Made by a program: the position numbers and the translations under genes. Under the pieces are notes generated by a model, which worked only from the letters and a program-made list of their open reading frames with translations, was not told the DNA's origin and ran no database searches. From assembly GCA_003242685.1 (NCBI GenBank), contig QGVD01000041.1, positions 1 to 33,325 of the forward strand: a DNA stretch of 33,325 bases, given 5' to 3'. The stretch comes from Pseudomonadota bacterium (GTDB taxonomy: Bacteria > Pseudomonadota > Gammaproteobacteria > Steroidobacterales > Steroidobacteraceae). This document shows positions 16,217-25,478 of the stretch, in pieces; positions within the stretch are counted from its first letter, which is position 1, and every line of letters begins with the position of its first letter.

Positions 16217-18763
16217 TCACCGCGGGCGCACGCGGCGCGTCGCCTCGGCCTCGAAAGGATCCTCGGGCCAGTAGTGCTTCGGGTAGCGGCCGCGCAGATC
16301 CTTGCGCACATCGGCGTAGCCGCTGCGCCAGAAGCTCGCCAGATCGCGTGTGATCTGCACCGGCCGCTGCGCGGGTGACAGCAGCTTGAAGGTCACCGGC
16401 ACGCGTCCGCCGCCGATGCGCGGGCTTTCGTGCAGACCGAACACCTCCTGCAGACGCACTGCGACCGCCGGCGCGTTCTCGTCGAGATAGTCGATGCGGA
16501 TGCGCGAGCCGCTCGGAACCTGCAGATGACTCGGCGCGAGCTCATCGAGACGGCACTGCTGCTCCCACGTGAGCAGCGCGCGCAGCGCATCGACGAGCGG
16601 AACGCGCGCGAGATGCTCGCGACGCGTGACGCCTTCGAGCCACGGCGCGAGCCACCGATCGAGCGACGCTGTGAGCGATGCATCGTCCACCGCCGGCCAG
16701 TCGGCGAGCTCCGGCAGCGCGAGTCCCCGAACGAACTCCATGCGCGCCTGCAGATCGCGCGCCTCGCGGGTCCACGGCAGCGCCTCGATACCGAGCTCGC
16801 GCACACCTTCGAGCATCGCGGCCGTCGCCGCTTCTGCCGGCACCTGCGGCAGCGGCTTCTCGTCGAGGACGAGCGCACCGAAGCGCACCGTGCGGCGCGC
16901 GATCACGGCCTGCTCGCGCGAGCTCCATTCCACCGTTTCCGCGCGTTCGAGCTCCGCCGCGAAGTGCTCCTCGAGGTCCTCGCGATCGAGCGGCGCCGCG
17001 AGCAGGATCCGTGCATCCCGCTCGCGATCGTCGAGATCGAGCGCCACGATGAATTCCTGCCTCGCAAGACTCTGCGCCTCGGCGAAATGCGCGCCGCGGC
17101 CGTTCGCGAGCTGATACCGCGCATCTGCGCCGGGCCTTCGCCGCGCGACGCGGTCGGGATATGCGAAAGCGAGCAGCAGACCCACGGGCTCGTCTGCCCG
17201 GTGCGCGGTTCCTTCCGAGGACGCACCCCCGCGCGAGGCGATCTGTTGCTCGAGCTCGCGCGCGAGACGTCGTGCGCGGTGAAGCGCTCCGCGGTCGACG
17301 CGATCGGCACCACTCTCCCCGCGCAGGAGCGCAAGCCGCGTGCGGATGTCGGCATCGCGCGGCTCTGAGCCGCCCCGCAGCAGATCCCGGTCGGAGAGGA
17401 GCGCTGCGAGCTGCGCCGCCAGCCGGACCTGCCCCAGATCGCGTGCGCGCAGCAGCATGTGCGCGAGGCGCGGGTGAACGCCGAGACGCGCCATCTCGCG
17501 CCCGTGCGCGGTGATTCGACCGGAAGCATCCAGCGCGCCGAGCCGCCGCAGCAGATCGCGCGCGCTCGCGACCATCGCGGCAGGTGGAGGATCGAGCCAG
17601 CGCAGCGCGGCGGGATCGTCCGAGCCCCAGCTCGCGAGCTCGAGAGCGAGCGGCGCGAGATCCGCATCGAGGATCTCGGGCGGCGTGAACGGCGCGAGGC
17701 TGCGATGCGCTCCTTCACTCCAGACGCGATAGCACACACCCGGAGCCGTGCGCCCGGCGCGTCCCTGGCGCTGCTCGGCCGATGCGCGCGAGATGCGCTG
17801 CGTCTCCAGCCGGCTCATCCCGGTGGAAGGATCGAGCACCGAACGGCGCACGAGACCGGAATCGACGACGATGCGCACGCCTTCGATGGTGAGGCTCGTC
17901 TCGGCGATGTTCGTCGCCAGCACGATCTTGCGCGTGCCCGGAGCGCTCGGTGCGATCGCGGCATCCTGGGCGGCCGCGTCGAGATCGCCGAAGAGCGGCA
18001 GAATGCGCACGTCCGCGCCGAGCTGCGCGGACTCGAGCAGCGACTGCACACGCCGGATCTCGCCTGCGCCGGGCAGGAACACGAGCACGTCGCCTTCCGC
18101 TTCGCGCAGCGCTCGCTGCACCGTGCGCGCGACGATTCTCTCGGGCGTCTCCTCGGTGCCGCTTCCCGGAAGCGGCGGCAGCCCCCTTCCGACGAAACGC
18201 GACTCGACGGGAAACATGCGTCCCGGCGCGGTGACGATCGCCGCGTCGCCGATCAGCCGTGCGATCGGCTCGCCGTCGAGCGTCGCGGACATGACGAGCA
18301 GCCGCAGCTCGGGCGCGAGCACTTCGCGCGCATCGAGCGTCAGCGCGAGGCCGAGATCGGCCTGGAGACTCCGCTCGTGGAACTCGTCGAAGATCACGAG
18401 GGCGATGCCTTCGAGCGCGGGATCACTCTGCAGCATGCGCGTCAGCACACCCTCGGTGACCACCTCGATGCGCGTCTCCCGCGACACGCGCGTATCGAGG
18501 CGCATGCGATAACCCACCGTCCGGCCCACTTCTTCTCCGAGCGTCTGCGCCATCCGCCGCGCGACGGCACGCGCCGCGAGCCGGCGAGGTTCGAGCATCA
18601 CCATGCGCTTCCCCTGCATCCACGGCTCCTCGAGGAGCGCGAGCGGCACCACCGTGCTCTTGCCGGCGCCGGGTGGCGCCTGCAGCACGGCGGCGCGCTG
18701 CGCGGCGAGTGCCGCGCGCAGCGCCGGCAGGGCTTCATCGATCGGTAAGCCGGACGGGCGCAT
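16217..18763 (-). CDS. hrpB: ATP-dependent helicase HrpB (DEAH/RHA family)
   Basis: 848 residues. Walker A is GAGKST at 32-37 and the DEAH box reads DEFH at 126-129, followed by SAT (VMSATLDGEP). Helicase motifs V and VI are NIAETSLTIEGVR and QRQGRAGRTAPG. The C-terminal half is the HrpB-specific domain, ending with sequences such as FKLLSPAQRPVQITRDLASF and KDLRGRYPKHYWPEDPFEA, typical of the family. It is an RNA/DNA-stimulated ATPase; its cellular role is poorly defined. It is convergent with the MDR gene (4 bases apart) and divergent from ypfJ with 172 bases between starts. Confidence 0.97.
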   Translation of the reverse strand: MRPSGLPIDEALPALRAALAAQRAAVLQAPPGAGKSTVVPLALLEEPWMQGKRMVMLEPRRLAARAVARRMAQTLGEEVGRTVGYRMRLDTRVSRETRIEVVTEGVLTRMLQSDPALEGIALVIFDEFHERSLQADLGLALTLDAREVLAPELRLLVMSATLDGEPIARLIGDAAIVTAPGRMFPVESRFVGRGLPPLPGSGTEETPERIVARTVQRALREAEGDVLVFLPGAGEIRRVQSLLESAQLGADVRILPLFGDLDAAAQDAAIAPSAPGTRKIVLATNIAETSLTIEGVRIVVDSGLVRRSVLDPSTGMSRLETQRISRASAEQRQGRAGRTAPGVCYRVWSEGAHRSLAPFTPPEILDADLAPLALELASWGSDDPAALRWLDPPPAAMVASARDLLRRLGALDASGRITAHGREMARLGVHPRLAHMLLRARDLGQVRLAAQLAALLSDRDLLRGGSEPRDADIRTRLALLRGESGADRVDRGALHRARRLARELEQQIASRGGASSEGTAHRADEPVGLLLAFAYPDRVARRRPGADARYQLANGRGAHFAEAQSLARQEFIVALDLDDRERDARILLAAPLDREDLEEHFAAELERAETVEWSSREQAVIARRTVRFGALVLDEKPLPQVPAEAATAAMLEGVRELGIEALPWTREARDLQARMEFVRGLALPELADWPAVDDASLTASLDRWLAPWLEGVTRREHLARVPLVDALRALLTWEQQCRLDELAPSHLQVPSGSRIRIDYLDENAPAVAVRLQEVFGLHESPRIGGGRVPVTFKLLSPAQRPVQITRDLASFWRSGYADVRKDLRGRYPKHYWPEDPFEAEATRRVRPR

Positions 18764-18935
18764 GTTTGCGGTGAGCGCTGAGAAACCTGTCGAGCTGAAG
18801 CGGTGAATTGTCCGGCATCGAGGCCAACGCGGTCAGCCGGTATCCTAGCGTGCCTGACCCCGGTGGCGCGGGCGGGAACAGGGCCGCGCAGCCGGCGTTG
18901 TTCTCCCGACGGCAACGAACGGGGAGAACCCATCC

Positions 18936-19772
18936 ATGCGCTGGCAGCGGAGCCGCCGCAGCACGAACGTCGCGGACTACCGGGGACGCCGCATGGGCGG
19001 CGCAAAGATCGGCATCGGCGGCGCGCTCGCCGCGCTGGTGCTGTCCTACTGTCTCGGCATAGACCCGCGCCTGATGCTGGGACTCGTCGAGAGCGTTCCG
19101 ACCGGTGCATCGCCGCCGGCGACCACCGGTGTACCGCAGGACGAGCAGGGTCAGTTCATGTCGGCGGTGCTCGGCGAGACCGAGGACGTCTGGGACGCCA
19201 TCTTCCGGGAGCACGGCGCGCAGTACACGCCGGCACAGCTCGTGCTCTTCACGGATTACGCGAGCTCGGCCTGCGGCTCGGCGAGCGCTGCGGTCGGTCC
19301 GTTCTACTGCCCGGGCGATCAGCGCATCTACATCGACCTCTCCTTCTACGAGCAGCTCGCCGCGCAGCTCGATGCGCCGGGCGACTTCGCGCAGGCCTAC
19401 GTGCTGGCGCACGAGGTCGGACATCACGTGCAGAACCTGATGGGCATCGCATCGCAGGTGCGCGCGGCACGGCAGCGCGCGAGCCAGGTCGAAGCCAACC
19501 AGCTCCAGGTGCGCATGGAGCTGCAGGCCGACTGCTTCGCGGGCCTGTGGGCGCACCATGCGCACGAGCGCGAGGCCTATCTCGAGGAAGGCGACATCGA
19601 GGAAGGGCTGCGTGCCGCTTCGGCCGTGGGAGACGACCTCCTGCAGAAGCGCGCGCAGGGCTACGTCGTGCCCGAATCCTTCACGCACGGCACTGCCGAG
19701 CAGCGCGCGAGCTGGTTCCGCCGCGGGCTCGAGACGGGATCGCTCGAAGCCTGCGACACCTTCGCCGACTGA
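18936..19772 (+). CDS. ypfJ: Neutral zinc metallopeptidase, YpfJ family
   Basis: 278 residues. The opening MRWQRSRRSTNVADYRGRR and then a single membrane anchor at about 25-42 are typical of YpfJ. The catalytic domain holds LAHEVGHHVQNLMG with His159, Glu160 and His163, and downstream VRMELQADCFAGLW, which supplies the third ligand. Family PF04228; the substrate is unknown. The peptidase domain would face the periplasm. GGGGAG lies upstream of the ATG. It is convergent with the GNAT gene, 6 bases apart. Confidence 0.96.
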   Translation: MRWQRSRRSTNVADYRGRRMGGAKIGIGGALAALVLSYCLGIDPRLMLGLVESVPTGASPPATTGVPQDEQGQFMSAVLGETEDVWDAIFREHGAQYTPAQLVLFTDYASSACGSASAAVGPFYCPGDQRIYIDLSFYEQLAAQLDAPGDFAQAYVLAHEVGHHVQNLMGIASQVRAARQRASQVEANQLQVRMELQADCFAGLWAHHAHEREAYLEEGDIEEGLRAASAVGDDLLQKRAQGYVVPESFTHGTAEQRASWFRRGLETGSLEACDTFAD

Positions 19773-19778
19773 GCGCCT

Positions 19779-20351
19779 TCACCCGGCGCCGGCGGGCTCC
19801 AGATCGGCGGGAACCAGTGAGTACACTGCCGCGTCGCGCACGCGTCCCCGCGTCACCACTCGATTGCGCGCGATGCATTCGAAGCGGGCGCCCGCCTTCT
19901 CGGCGACCCGGCGACTCGCCGCATTGTCGACGTCGGCGATGATCTCGATTCGCGTGAGCTTGAGATCGTGGAACGCGAAATCCGCGACGAGACGCACGGC
20001 GCGCGTCGCCACGCCGCGACCCGTCCATGCGCTCCGCACCCAGTAGCCCAGGTTCGCGCACCGATGTTCCCGGTCGATGCGGCTCACGCCGGTTCCGCCG
20101 AGTATCGCTCCCGTGCTCGCATCGACGATGACGAAGGGAAACGACGCACCGCTCGCCCAGTCGGCGACGCAGCTCGCGATCCACTCTTCCGTCTCGTGAC
20201 GCGCATAGCCGTCGTGCGCCCACGGCAACCAGCGCGCGAGCGCCGGGATCGACTCGCGCACCGCTTCGTACAGGGGCTGCGCATCCGCGGGCTCGAGTGA
20301 ACGGATCGTGACTTCGCCGTCGCCGAGCACGGTGCGCATGGCTGCGATCAT
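19779..20351 (-). CDS. GNAT N-acetyltransferase (RimJ/RimL type)
   Basis: 190 residues with EVTIRSLEPADAQPLYEAV at the start, then NLGYWVRSAWTGRGVATRAV, where the last part is the acetyl-CoA pyrophosphate loop, and RIEIIADVDNAASRRVAEKA with GARFE after it. This is the RimJ/RimL ribosomal-protein acetyltransferase group, but family members act on many amines, so the substrate is open. The ATG at 20351 overlaps the DUF423 stop as ATGA, indicating translational coupling; that decides the start over an internal ATG at 20339. It is the last gene of the minus-strand run from nfeD. Confidence 0.92.
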   Translation of the reverse strand: MIAAMRTVLGDGEVTIRSLEPADAQPLYEAVRESIPALARWLPWAHDGYARHETEEWIASCVADWASGASFPFVIVDASTGAILGGTGVSRIDREHRCANLGYWVRSAWTGRGVATRAVRLVADFAFHDLKLTRIEIIADVDNAASRRVAEKAGARFECIARNRVVTRGRVRDAAVYSLVPADLEPAGAG

Positions 20352-20740
20352 CCGTGAGACGTACGTGCCCGCCAGATTCCGATCGCGAACAGGACCCAGC
20401 CCACGATCAGCGACGCCCCGCCGAATGGCGCGACCATGCCGAGCATGCGCGGCGCGCCGAAGGCAAGGAGATAGAGACTGCCGCAGAAGAGCGCGATCCC
20501 GACGAGCAGCAGCACGACCGCCGCCCGCGTCGCCCCACTGCCGCCCGCGTTGCCGGTGAGCCCGATCGCGAGCAGGCCCAGCGCGTGAAAGAAGTGATAG
20601 CGCACGGCCGTCTCGTAGATCTCGAGCCGGTCGGGAGCGAGTCGTGTCTCGAGCGCATGCGCCCCCAGCGCACCGAGCACGGTGCCGAGTGCGAGCAGGA
20701 GCGCCGCGATGGCGGCGATGCGGCGATCGCGCGTGCCCAT
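20348..20740 (-). CDS. DUF423 family membrane protein
   Basis: 130 residues with four hydrophobic segments. The signatures LGALGAHAL near residue 25 and YHFFHALGLL near 50, then LFCGSLYLLA and PFGGASLIVGW, identify DUF423 (YwdK-like), whose function is unknown. It follows the SPFH gene by 20 bases and is coupled by ATGA to the GNAT gene. Confidence 0.93.
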   Translation of the reverse strand: MGTRDRRIAAIAALLLALGTVLGALGAHALETRLAPDRLEIYETAVRYHFFHALGLLAIGLTGNAGGSGATRAAVVLLLVGIALFCGSLYLLAFGAPRMLGMVAPFGGASLIVGWVLFAIGIWRARTSHG

Positions 20741-20760
20741 CGTAACTGCAGGGCTCCGCG

Positions 20761-21510
20761 TCAGCGGCGCACGTGATCCAGCAGCGGCCCGAGGAGATCG
20801 AGCGGCAGCGGGAAGATGATCGTGGAGCTCTTCTCGTTGGAGATGTCCGCCAGCGTCTGCAGGTAACGCAGCTGCAGCGCTCCCGGCTCACGCGCGAGGG
20901 AGGCCGCGGCTTCCACCAGCGTCTCCGCCGCCTGTCGCTCGCCTTCGGCGTGAATGATCTTGGCGCGCCGCGTACGCTCGGCCTCGGCCTGCTTCGCCAT
21001 CGCCCGGATCATGGTCTCGTCGAGATCGACGTGCTTGATCTCGACGTTCGAGACCTTGACGCCCCACTGATCCGTCGCCTGATCGAGGATGCGCTGGATG
21101 TCGGCGTTCAGCTTGTCACGCTGCGACAGCATCTCGTCCATCTCGTGCTGGCCGAGTACGGAGCGCAGCGTCGTCTGCGCGAGCTGGCTGGTCGCCTCGT
21201 AGGGATTCGCCACCTGGATGACGGCCTTGGCGGGATCGATGATGCGGAAGTAGACGACCGCGTTCACCTTGACCGAGACGTTGTCGCGCGAGATCACGTC
21301 CTGCTTCGGCACGTCGAGCACGATGACGCGCAGGTCCACCTTGCGCATCTGCTGGATGCCCGGAATCACGATGACGAGTCCGGGCCCCTTCACGCCCGTG
21401 AAGCGGCCGAGGGTGAACATGACGCCGCGCTCGTACTCGTTCAGCACCTTGATGGCGCTGAAGAGCAGCATGGCGATGAGGACGATGACGACTATGGTGA
21501 ACGTTGTCAT
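20761..21510 (-). CDS. SPFH/band-7 protein, slipin/stomatin-like
   Basis: 249 residues: a single N-terminal membrane helix (about 3-20), then the SPFH domain starting NEYERGVMFTLGRFTGVKGP, with LDVPKQDVISRDNVSVKVNA and LRSVLGQHEMDEMLSQRDKL. A helical tail rich in Ala, Glu and Arg follows. Slipins form membrane-associated oligomers and are typically encoded beside NfeD, as here: the ATG at 21510 overlaps the nfeD stop as ATGA. The pair is thought to organise or clear membrane proteins. The upstream in-frame extension to 21624 lies inside nfeD and is not used. Confidence 0.95.
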   Translation of the reverse strand: MTTFTIVVIVLIAMLLFSAIKVLNEYERGVMFTLGRFTGVKGPGLVIVIPGIQQMRKVDLRVIVLDVPKQDVISRDNVSVKVNAVVYFRIIDPAKAVIQVANPYEATSQLAQTTLRSVLGQHEMDEMLSQRDKLNADIQRILDQATDQWGVKVSNVEIKHVDLDETMIRAMAKQAEAERTRRAKIIHAEGERQAAETLVEAAASLAREPGALQLRYLQTLADISNEKSSTIIFPLPLDLLGPLLDHVRR

Positions 21511-22979
21511 TGTTGAGGCTCTCCTCTCCCCTGCAACGGCTCTACCCAGAGCCAGAGGCCCTCGACCTTGACGATGCGCACGGGCTGACCTGCGCGCAGC
21601 GGCACGCTCGTGTGCGCGTTCCACAGCTCGCCGCCGTAGCGCACGCGGCCCGTCTCGGTGAAGTCCTCGAAGACCTCCGCGGTATCACCGACCATGGTGA
21701 GCATGCCCGCCGGCGCCGGCCGGCGGATGGTGTGCGTCACGAGCCAGACGAGACCGATCAACGCGAGCCCGCCGACGGTTGCGACACCCGCGATGAGCGG
21801 CACGGCGACGTCGAAGCCGGGCACGTCGGTGTCGAGCAGGATGATCGATCCGACGACGAACGCGACGAGGCCGCCGAGTCCGAGCGCACCGAAGCTCGGC
21901 ACGAAGAATTCGGCGATGATCATCGCGATACCGAGTCCGAGCAGTGCCAGACCTGCGTAGTTGACCGAGAGAATCTGGAAGGCGAACAGCGCGAGCAGCA
22001 GCGAGATGGCGCCCACGACGCCCGGCACGATGGCGCCGGGGTTGTATCCCTCGAGCAGCAGCCCGTACAGCCCGATGAGCAGCAGCCCGTACGCGATCGT
22101 CGGATTGGTGATGACGGAAAGGAGCTGTGTGCGCCAGTCGGGCTCCATGCGCTCGATCGTGAGGTGCCGCGTGGCGAGCGTGACGGGACCGCCGCTCACC
22201 TGCACCTCGCGGCCGTCGATCTGCGCGAGCAGGTCCGGCAGATCGCGCGCGATCACGTCGATGACGTTCATGGCGAGCGCCTCTTTCGCCGAGAGACTCG
22301 CCGCAGCGCGCACCGCCTGCTCCGCCCATTCGACGTTGCGGCCGCGGAGCTCGGCGAGCCCGCGGATATAGGCGACGGCGTCATTGACGGCCTTGCGCTC
22401 GGTCGCGCTCCCAGGCTCCATCGGCTCGTCGGCAGGCTTGCGGCGTGCTGCGGAATCTCCGGAACCGGGTTTCTCTGCTTCGGACGCGTCATCTGCCGGA
22501 GCTTCGTCCGGCTTCGTCCCCGGCCGCTCGGGCTCACGCGGCGGCTCGCCGCCGATCGCGACCGGAGTCGCAGCCCCGAGATTGGTCGCAGGCGCCATGG
22601 CCGCGACGTGGCTCGCATACATGATGTAGGTGCCCGCGCTCGCGGCGCGCGCACCGGAAGGCGCGACGTAGCTGACGACGGGCACGCGCGACGCGAGGAT
22701 GGCGCGGATGATGTCCCGCATGGCGCTGTCGAGCCCGCCCGGCGTGTCCATCTGCAGGATCACGAGGCGCGCGCCGCGCTCCTCGGCCTGCGCGATGCCC
22801 TTCTCGATGTAGCGGCTGGTTGCGGGCCCGATCGCGCCCTGGATGCCGAGCACCACCGCGAACGCACCCGGTTCTTCCGTCCGGCCGGACGATGTATCGG
22901 ATGCCCCTTCAGGCGCCGTCGCGGCCACGGCCGCGAGCGCGAGCCAGCACAGCAGGGCTGCCATCGTGAGGTTGCGCAC
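21507..22979 (-). CDS. NfeD-type membrane serine protease (long form)
   Basis: 490 residues. A signal peptide (about 1-20) is followed by a ClpP/SppA-like protease domain with VILQMDTPGGLDSAMRDIIR and RAASAGTYIM, giving Ser114 as nucleophile. KAVNDAVAYIRGLAELRGRN supplies Lys196 as the likely base of a Ser-Lys dyad, by analogy with the archaeal stomatin-specific protease PH1510. Between them (about 143-193) is a Pro/Glu/Lys-rich insertion. Four membrane segments then lead to a C-terminal OB-fold NfeD domain (about 425-485). The start is GTG at 22979. It is coupled by ATGA to the SPFH gene, whose product is its expected partner. Confidence 0.95.
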   Translation of the reverse strand: MRNLTMAALLCWLALAAVAATAPEGASDTSSGRTEEPGAFAVVLGIQGAIGPATSRYIEKGIAQAEERGARLVILQMDTPGGLDSAMRDIIRAILASRVPVVSYVAPSGARAASAGTYIMYASHVAAMAPATNLGAATPVAIGGEPPREPERPGTKPDEAPADDASEAEKPGSGDSAARRKPADEPMEPGSATERKAVNDAVAYIRGLAELRGRNVEWAEQAVRAAASLSAKEALAMNVIDVIARDLPDLLAQIDGREVQVSGGPVTLATRHLTIERMEPDWRTQLLSVITNPTIAYGLLLIGLYGLLLEGYNPGAIVPGVVGAISLLLALFAFQILSVNYAGLALLGLGIAMIIAEFFVPSFGALGLGGLVAFVVGSIILLDTDVPGFDVAVPLIAGVATVGGLALIGLVWLVTHTIRRPAPAGMLTMVGDTAEVFEDFTETGRVRYGGELWNAHTSVPLRAGQPVRIVKVEGLWLWVEPLQGRGEPQQ

Positions 22980-23050
22980 GAGGGAACCCTAACCTGCCCG
23001 CGACGGCTCGGCAACGTTCGCGCCGCGCGGACGTCGGACGGCCCGCTTTC

Positions 23051-23076
23051 GCGCGGCTCGAGGTGCGGAGCCGCGC
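23051..23076 (-). terminator. Hairpin after ygiQ
   Basis: GCGCGGCTC (23051-23059) and GAGCCGCGC (23068-23076) form a perfect 9-base stem with an 8-base loop, 20 bases beyond the ygiQ stop on the minus strand. The base run after it is not U-rich, so it may be only a partial terminator between ygiQ and nfeD. Confidence 0.45.
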
Positions 23077-23096
23077 AGCGGCTCGCGGAGGAAGCG

Positions 23097-25289
23097 CTAG
23101 GACCGCGAACGGCGGCGGGAGGGAACCGACCGCGGCGTGCGCGGCAGACCGGTGTGCTGCGTCCGGAACGGCTGTTTCGCAGCTCCGTGCGCGGTGCGCC
23201 GACCCTCGTACGCGAGGCCCGTGCCAGGCGGCTGGTAAGCCGGCACGAGCTGATGCTTCCCGCTGCCGATGAGATCGGCGCGGCCCATGCGCCGCAGCGC
23301 CTCGCGCAGCATCGGCCAGTTGTTGGGATCGTGGTAGCGCAGGAAGGCCTTGTGCAGTCGGCGTACCTTGAGGCCCTTCGGCACGATGACGTCTTCGCTC
23401 GTGCGCGTGACTCGCCGCAGCGGATTCTTGCCCGAGTACCACATCGCCGTGGCCGTCGACATGGGCGAAGGCAGGAACGCCTGCACCTGATCCGCACGGA
23501 AGCCGTTCCTCTTCAGCCACAGCGCGAGCTCCAGCATGTCCTCGTCGGTCGTGCCGGGATGCGCGGCGATGAAGTACGGGATGAGGTACTGCTCCTTGCC
23601 CGCCTCCTTCGAGTATCGGTCGAAGAGCTCCTTGAACCGGTAGTACGTGCCGATGCCGGGCTTCATCATCTTCGACAGCGGCCCTTCGGAGATCGCCTCC
23701 GGCGCGATCTTGAGATACCCGCCGACGTGATGCTGCACGAGCTCCTTCACGTACTCCGGCGATTCGATCGCGAGGTCGTATCGCACGCCGGACGCAATCA
23801 GGACCTTCCTGATGCCAGGCACCTGGCGTGCGCGGCGATAGAGCCGGATGAGCGGCGTGTGATCGGTGTTGAGATTCGGGCAGATCGACGGATAGACGCA
23901 CGACGGTTTGCGGCACGCGCTCTCGATCTCCCGGCTCCTGCACGCGAGGCGGTACATGTTCGCCGTCGGTCCGCCCAGATCGGAGATGACACCGGTGAAG
24001 CCGGGCACCGTGTCGCGGATCGTCTCGATCTCGCGGATGACGGAATCCTCCGAGCGGCTCTGGATGATGCGCCCTTCGTGCTCGGTGATGGAGCAGAAGG
24101 TGCAGCCGCCGAAGCACCCGCGCTGGATCGCGATGGAGAAGCGGATCATCTTGTACGCGGGGATCAGCGCGTCGCCGTAGCTCGGATGCGGCCGGCGCTG
24201 GTACGGCAGCTCGTAGATCGCATCCAGCTCCTTCGTCGTGAGCGGGATGGGCGGCGGATTGAGCCACACGTCGACGTCGCCGTGACGCTGCACGAGCGCA
24301 CGGGCGTTCCCCGGGTTCGATTCGAGATGCAGGATGCGCGAAGCGTGCGCGTAGAGCACCGGGTCGGAGGCGACCTGCTCGTACGAGGGCATGCGGATGA
24401 CGCTGCGTGCGCGGTCCTCTTTCCTCACTCGAGGACGGAACTGCACGACCACTTCCCGCGGTGTGCCCGGCGACGCACCGCTGCCCGCGTTCGCCGCACA
24501 CGCACCCGGGCCTGCACCTTGCGGACGCTGCGGCTCCATCGCATAGGGATCCACGGGAGGGTCGATCGGCCCCGGCGTGTCGATCTGCGTGGAGTCGATC
24601 TCGATCCACCCTTGCGGGATGCCCTTGCGCACGAACGCCGTGCCGCGGATGTCCGTGATGTCGCGGATGCTCTCGCCGGCGGCGAGCCGGTGCGCAATCT
24701 CGCAGATCTGCCGCTCGCCGTTGCCGTAGACGAGGAGATCCGCCTTCGAATCGAGCAGGATCGAGCGGCGCACCTTCTCCGACCAGTAGTCGAAGTGAGC
24801 GATCCGCCGCAGAGACGCCTCGATGCCGCCGATGACGATCGGCACGTCCTTGTACGCCTCGCGCACGCGCTGCGCGTAGACGATCACCGAACGGTCGGGA
24901 CGCCTGCCGCCGACGCCGCCGGGCGTGTAGGCATCGTCGCTGCGCAGGCGCCTGTCCGCCGTGTAGCGGTTGACCATCGAATCCATGTTCCCGGCCGTGA
25001 TGCCGAAGAACAGGTTCGGGCGGCCGAGCACGGTGAACGGATCCGCGCTGTGCCAGTCCGGCTGCGCGATGATTCCGACACGGAAGCCCTGCGCTTCGAG
25101 CACGCGGCCGATGATGGCCATGCCGAAGCTCGGGTGATCCACATAGGCGTCGCCCGTGACGATGATGACGTCGCAGCTGTCCCAGCCGAGCGCGTCCATC
25201 TCGGCGCGGGACATGGGCAGGAACGGAGCCGTGCCGAAGCATTCGGCCCAGTACTTCCTGTAGCTGAAGAGATCGCGGGCGGGTTCCAT
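23097..25289 (-). CDS. ygiQ: YgiQ family radical SAM protein
   Basis: 730 residues, near the E. coli length. The N-terminal part looks like a B12-binding-type domain (VIIVTGDAYVDHPSFGMAII). The radical SAM cluster motif is Cys392-x3-Cys396-x2-Cys399 in QRGCFGGCTFCSI. Typical YgiQ stretches follow, for example PDLNxD-like CPNLNTDHTPLIRLYR and HPGTTDEDMLELALWLK. A linker near 260-290, rich in Pro, Gly and Ala, is likely loop. The C-terminal tail (about 670-730) is basic and disordered. Function in vivo is unknown. On the minus strand TTTAAT lies only 9 bases before the ATG, so if it is a real -10 the mRNA would be almost leaderless. Confidence 0.96.
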   Translation of the reverse strand: MEPARDLFSYRKYWAECFGTAPFLPMSRAEMDALGWDSCDVIIVTGDAYVDHPSFGMAIIGRVLEAQGFRVGIIAQPDWHSADPFTVLGRPNLFFGITAGNMDSMVNRYTADRRLRSDDAYTPGGVGGRRPDRSVIVYAQRVREAYKDVPIVIGGIEASLRRIAHFDYWSEKVRRSILLDSKADLLVYGNGERQICEIAHRLAAGESIRDITDIRGTAFVRKGIPQGWIEIDSTQIDTPGPIDPPVDPYAMEPQRPQGAGPGACAANAGSGASPGTPREVVVQFRPRVRKEDRARSVIRMPSYEQVASDPVLYAHASRILHLESNPGNARALVQRHGDVDVWLNPPPIPLTTKELDAIYELPYQRRPHPSYGDALIPAYKMIRFSIAIQRGCFGGCTFCSITEHEGRIIQSRSEDSVIREIETIRDTVPGFTGVISDLGGPTANMYRLACRSREIESACRKPSCVYPSICPNLNTDHTPLIRLYRRARQVPGIRKVLIASGVRYDLAIESPEYVKELVQHHVGGYLKIAPEAISEGPLSKMMKPGIGTYYRFKELFDRYSKEAGKEQYLIPYFIAAHPGTTDEDMLELALWLKRNGFRADQVQAFLPSPMSTATAMWYSGKNPLRRVTRTSEDVIVPKGLKVRRLHKAFLRYHDPNNWPMLREALRRMGRADLIGSGKHQLVPAYQPPGTGLAYEGRRTAHGAAKQPFRTQHTGLPRTPRSVPSRRRSRS

Positions 25290-25393
25290 GGCGGGCGCAT
25301 TAAATCAGACCCGCGCAAGTTTGACGCGGAAATCTGCTTGAAGCTCGAGCGCGGCCGCTCCGGATCACTGCTCCGGAAACTGCGGGCTCGGAC

Positions 25394-25421
25394 GCGGCGG
25401 CGCCAGTGAGAGCGCCGCCGC
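25394..25421 (-). terminator. GC-rich hairpin after the S9 peptidase gene
   Basis: GCGGCGGCGC (25394-25403) and GCGCCGCCGC (25412-25421) form a perfect 10-base stem with an 8-base loop, 57 bases after the S9 stop on the minus strand. No U-run follows. It lies in the 189-base gap before ygiQ, which otherwise shows nothing clear. Confidence 0.5.
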
Positions 25422-25478
25422 TCTCCGGATTACGTCACCGCCGTCCCTGCGACTCGCGGCGACCGGACCGGCCTGTCC

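Noticed and set aside
22909..25242. A second minus-strand frame of 777 codons over ygiQ
   Set aside because: It is a frame-shifted shadow of ygiQ; the 23097-25289 frame holds the radical SAM motif.
21504..25409. A 1301-codon open frame on the plus strand
   Set aside because: It runs antisense to ygiQ, nfeD and the SPFH 5' end, whose motifs are clear. Its protein is dominated by Arg, Asp, Glu and Val with no domain, as expected for a GC-rich shadow frame.
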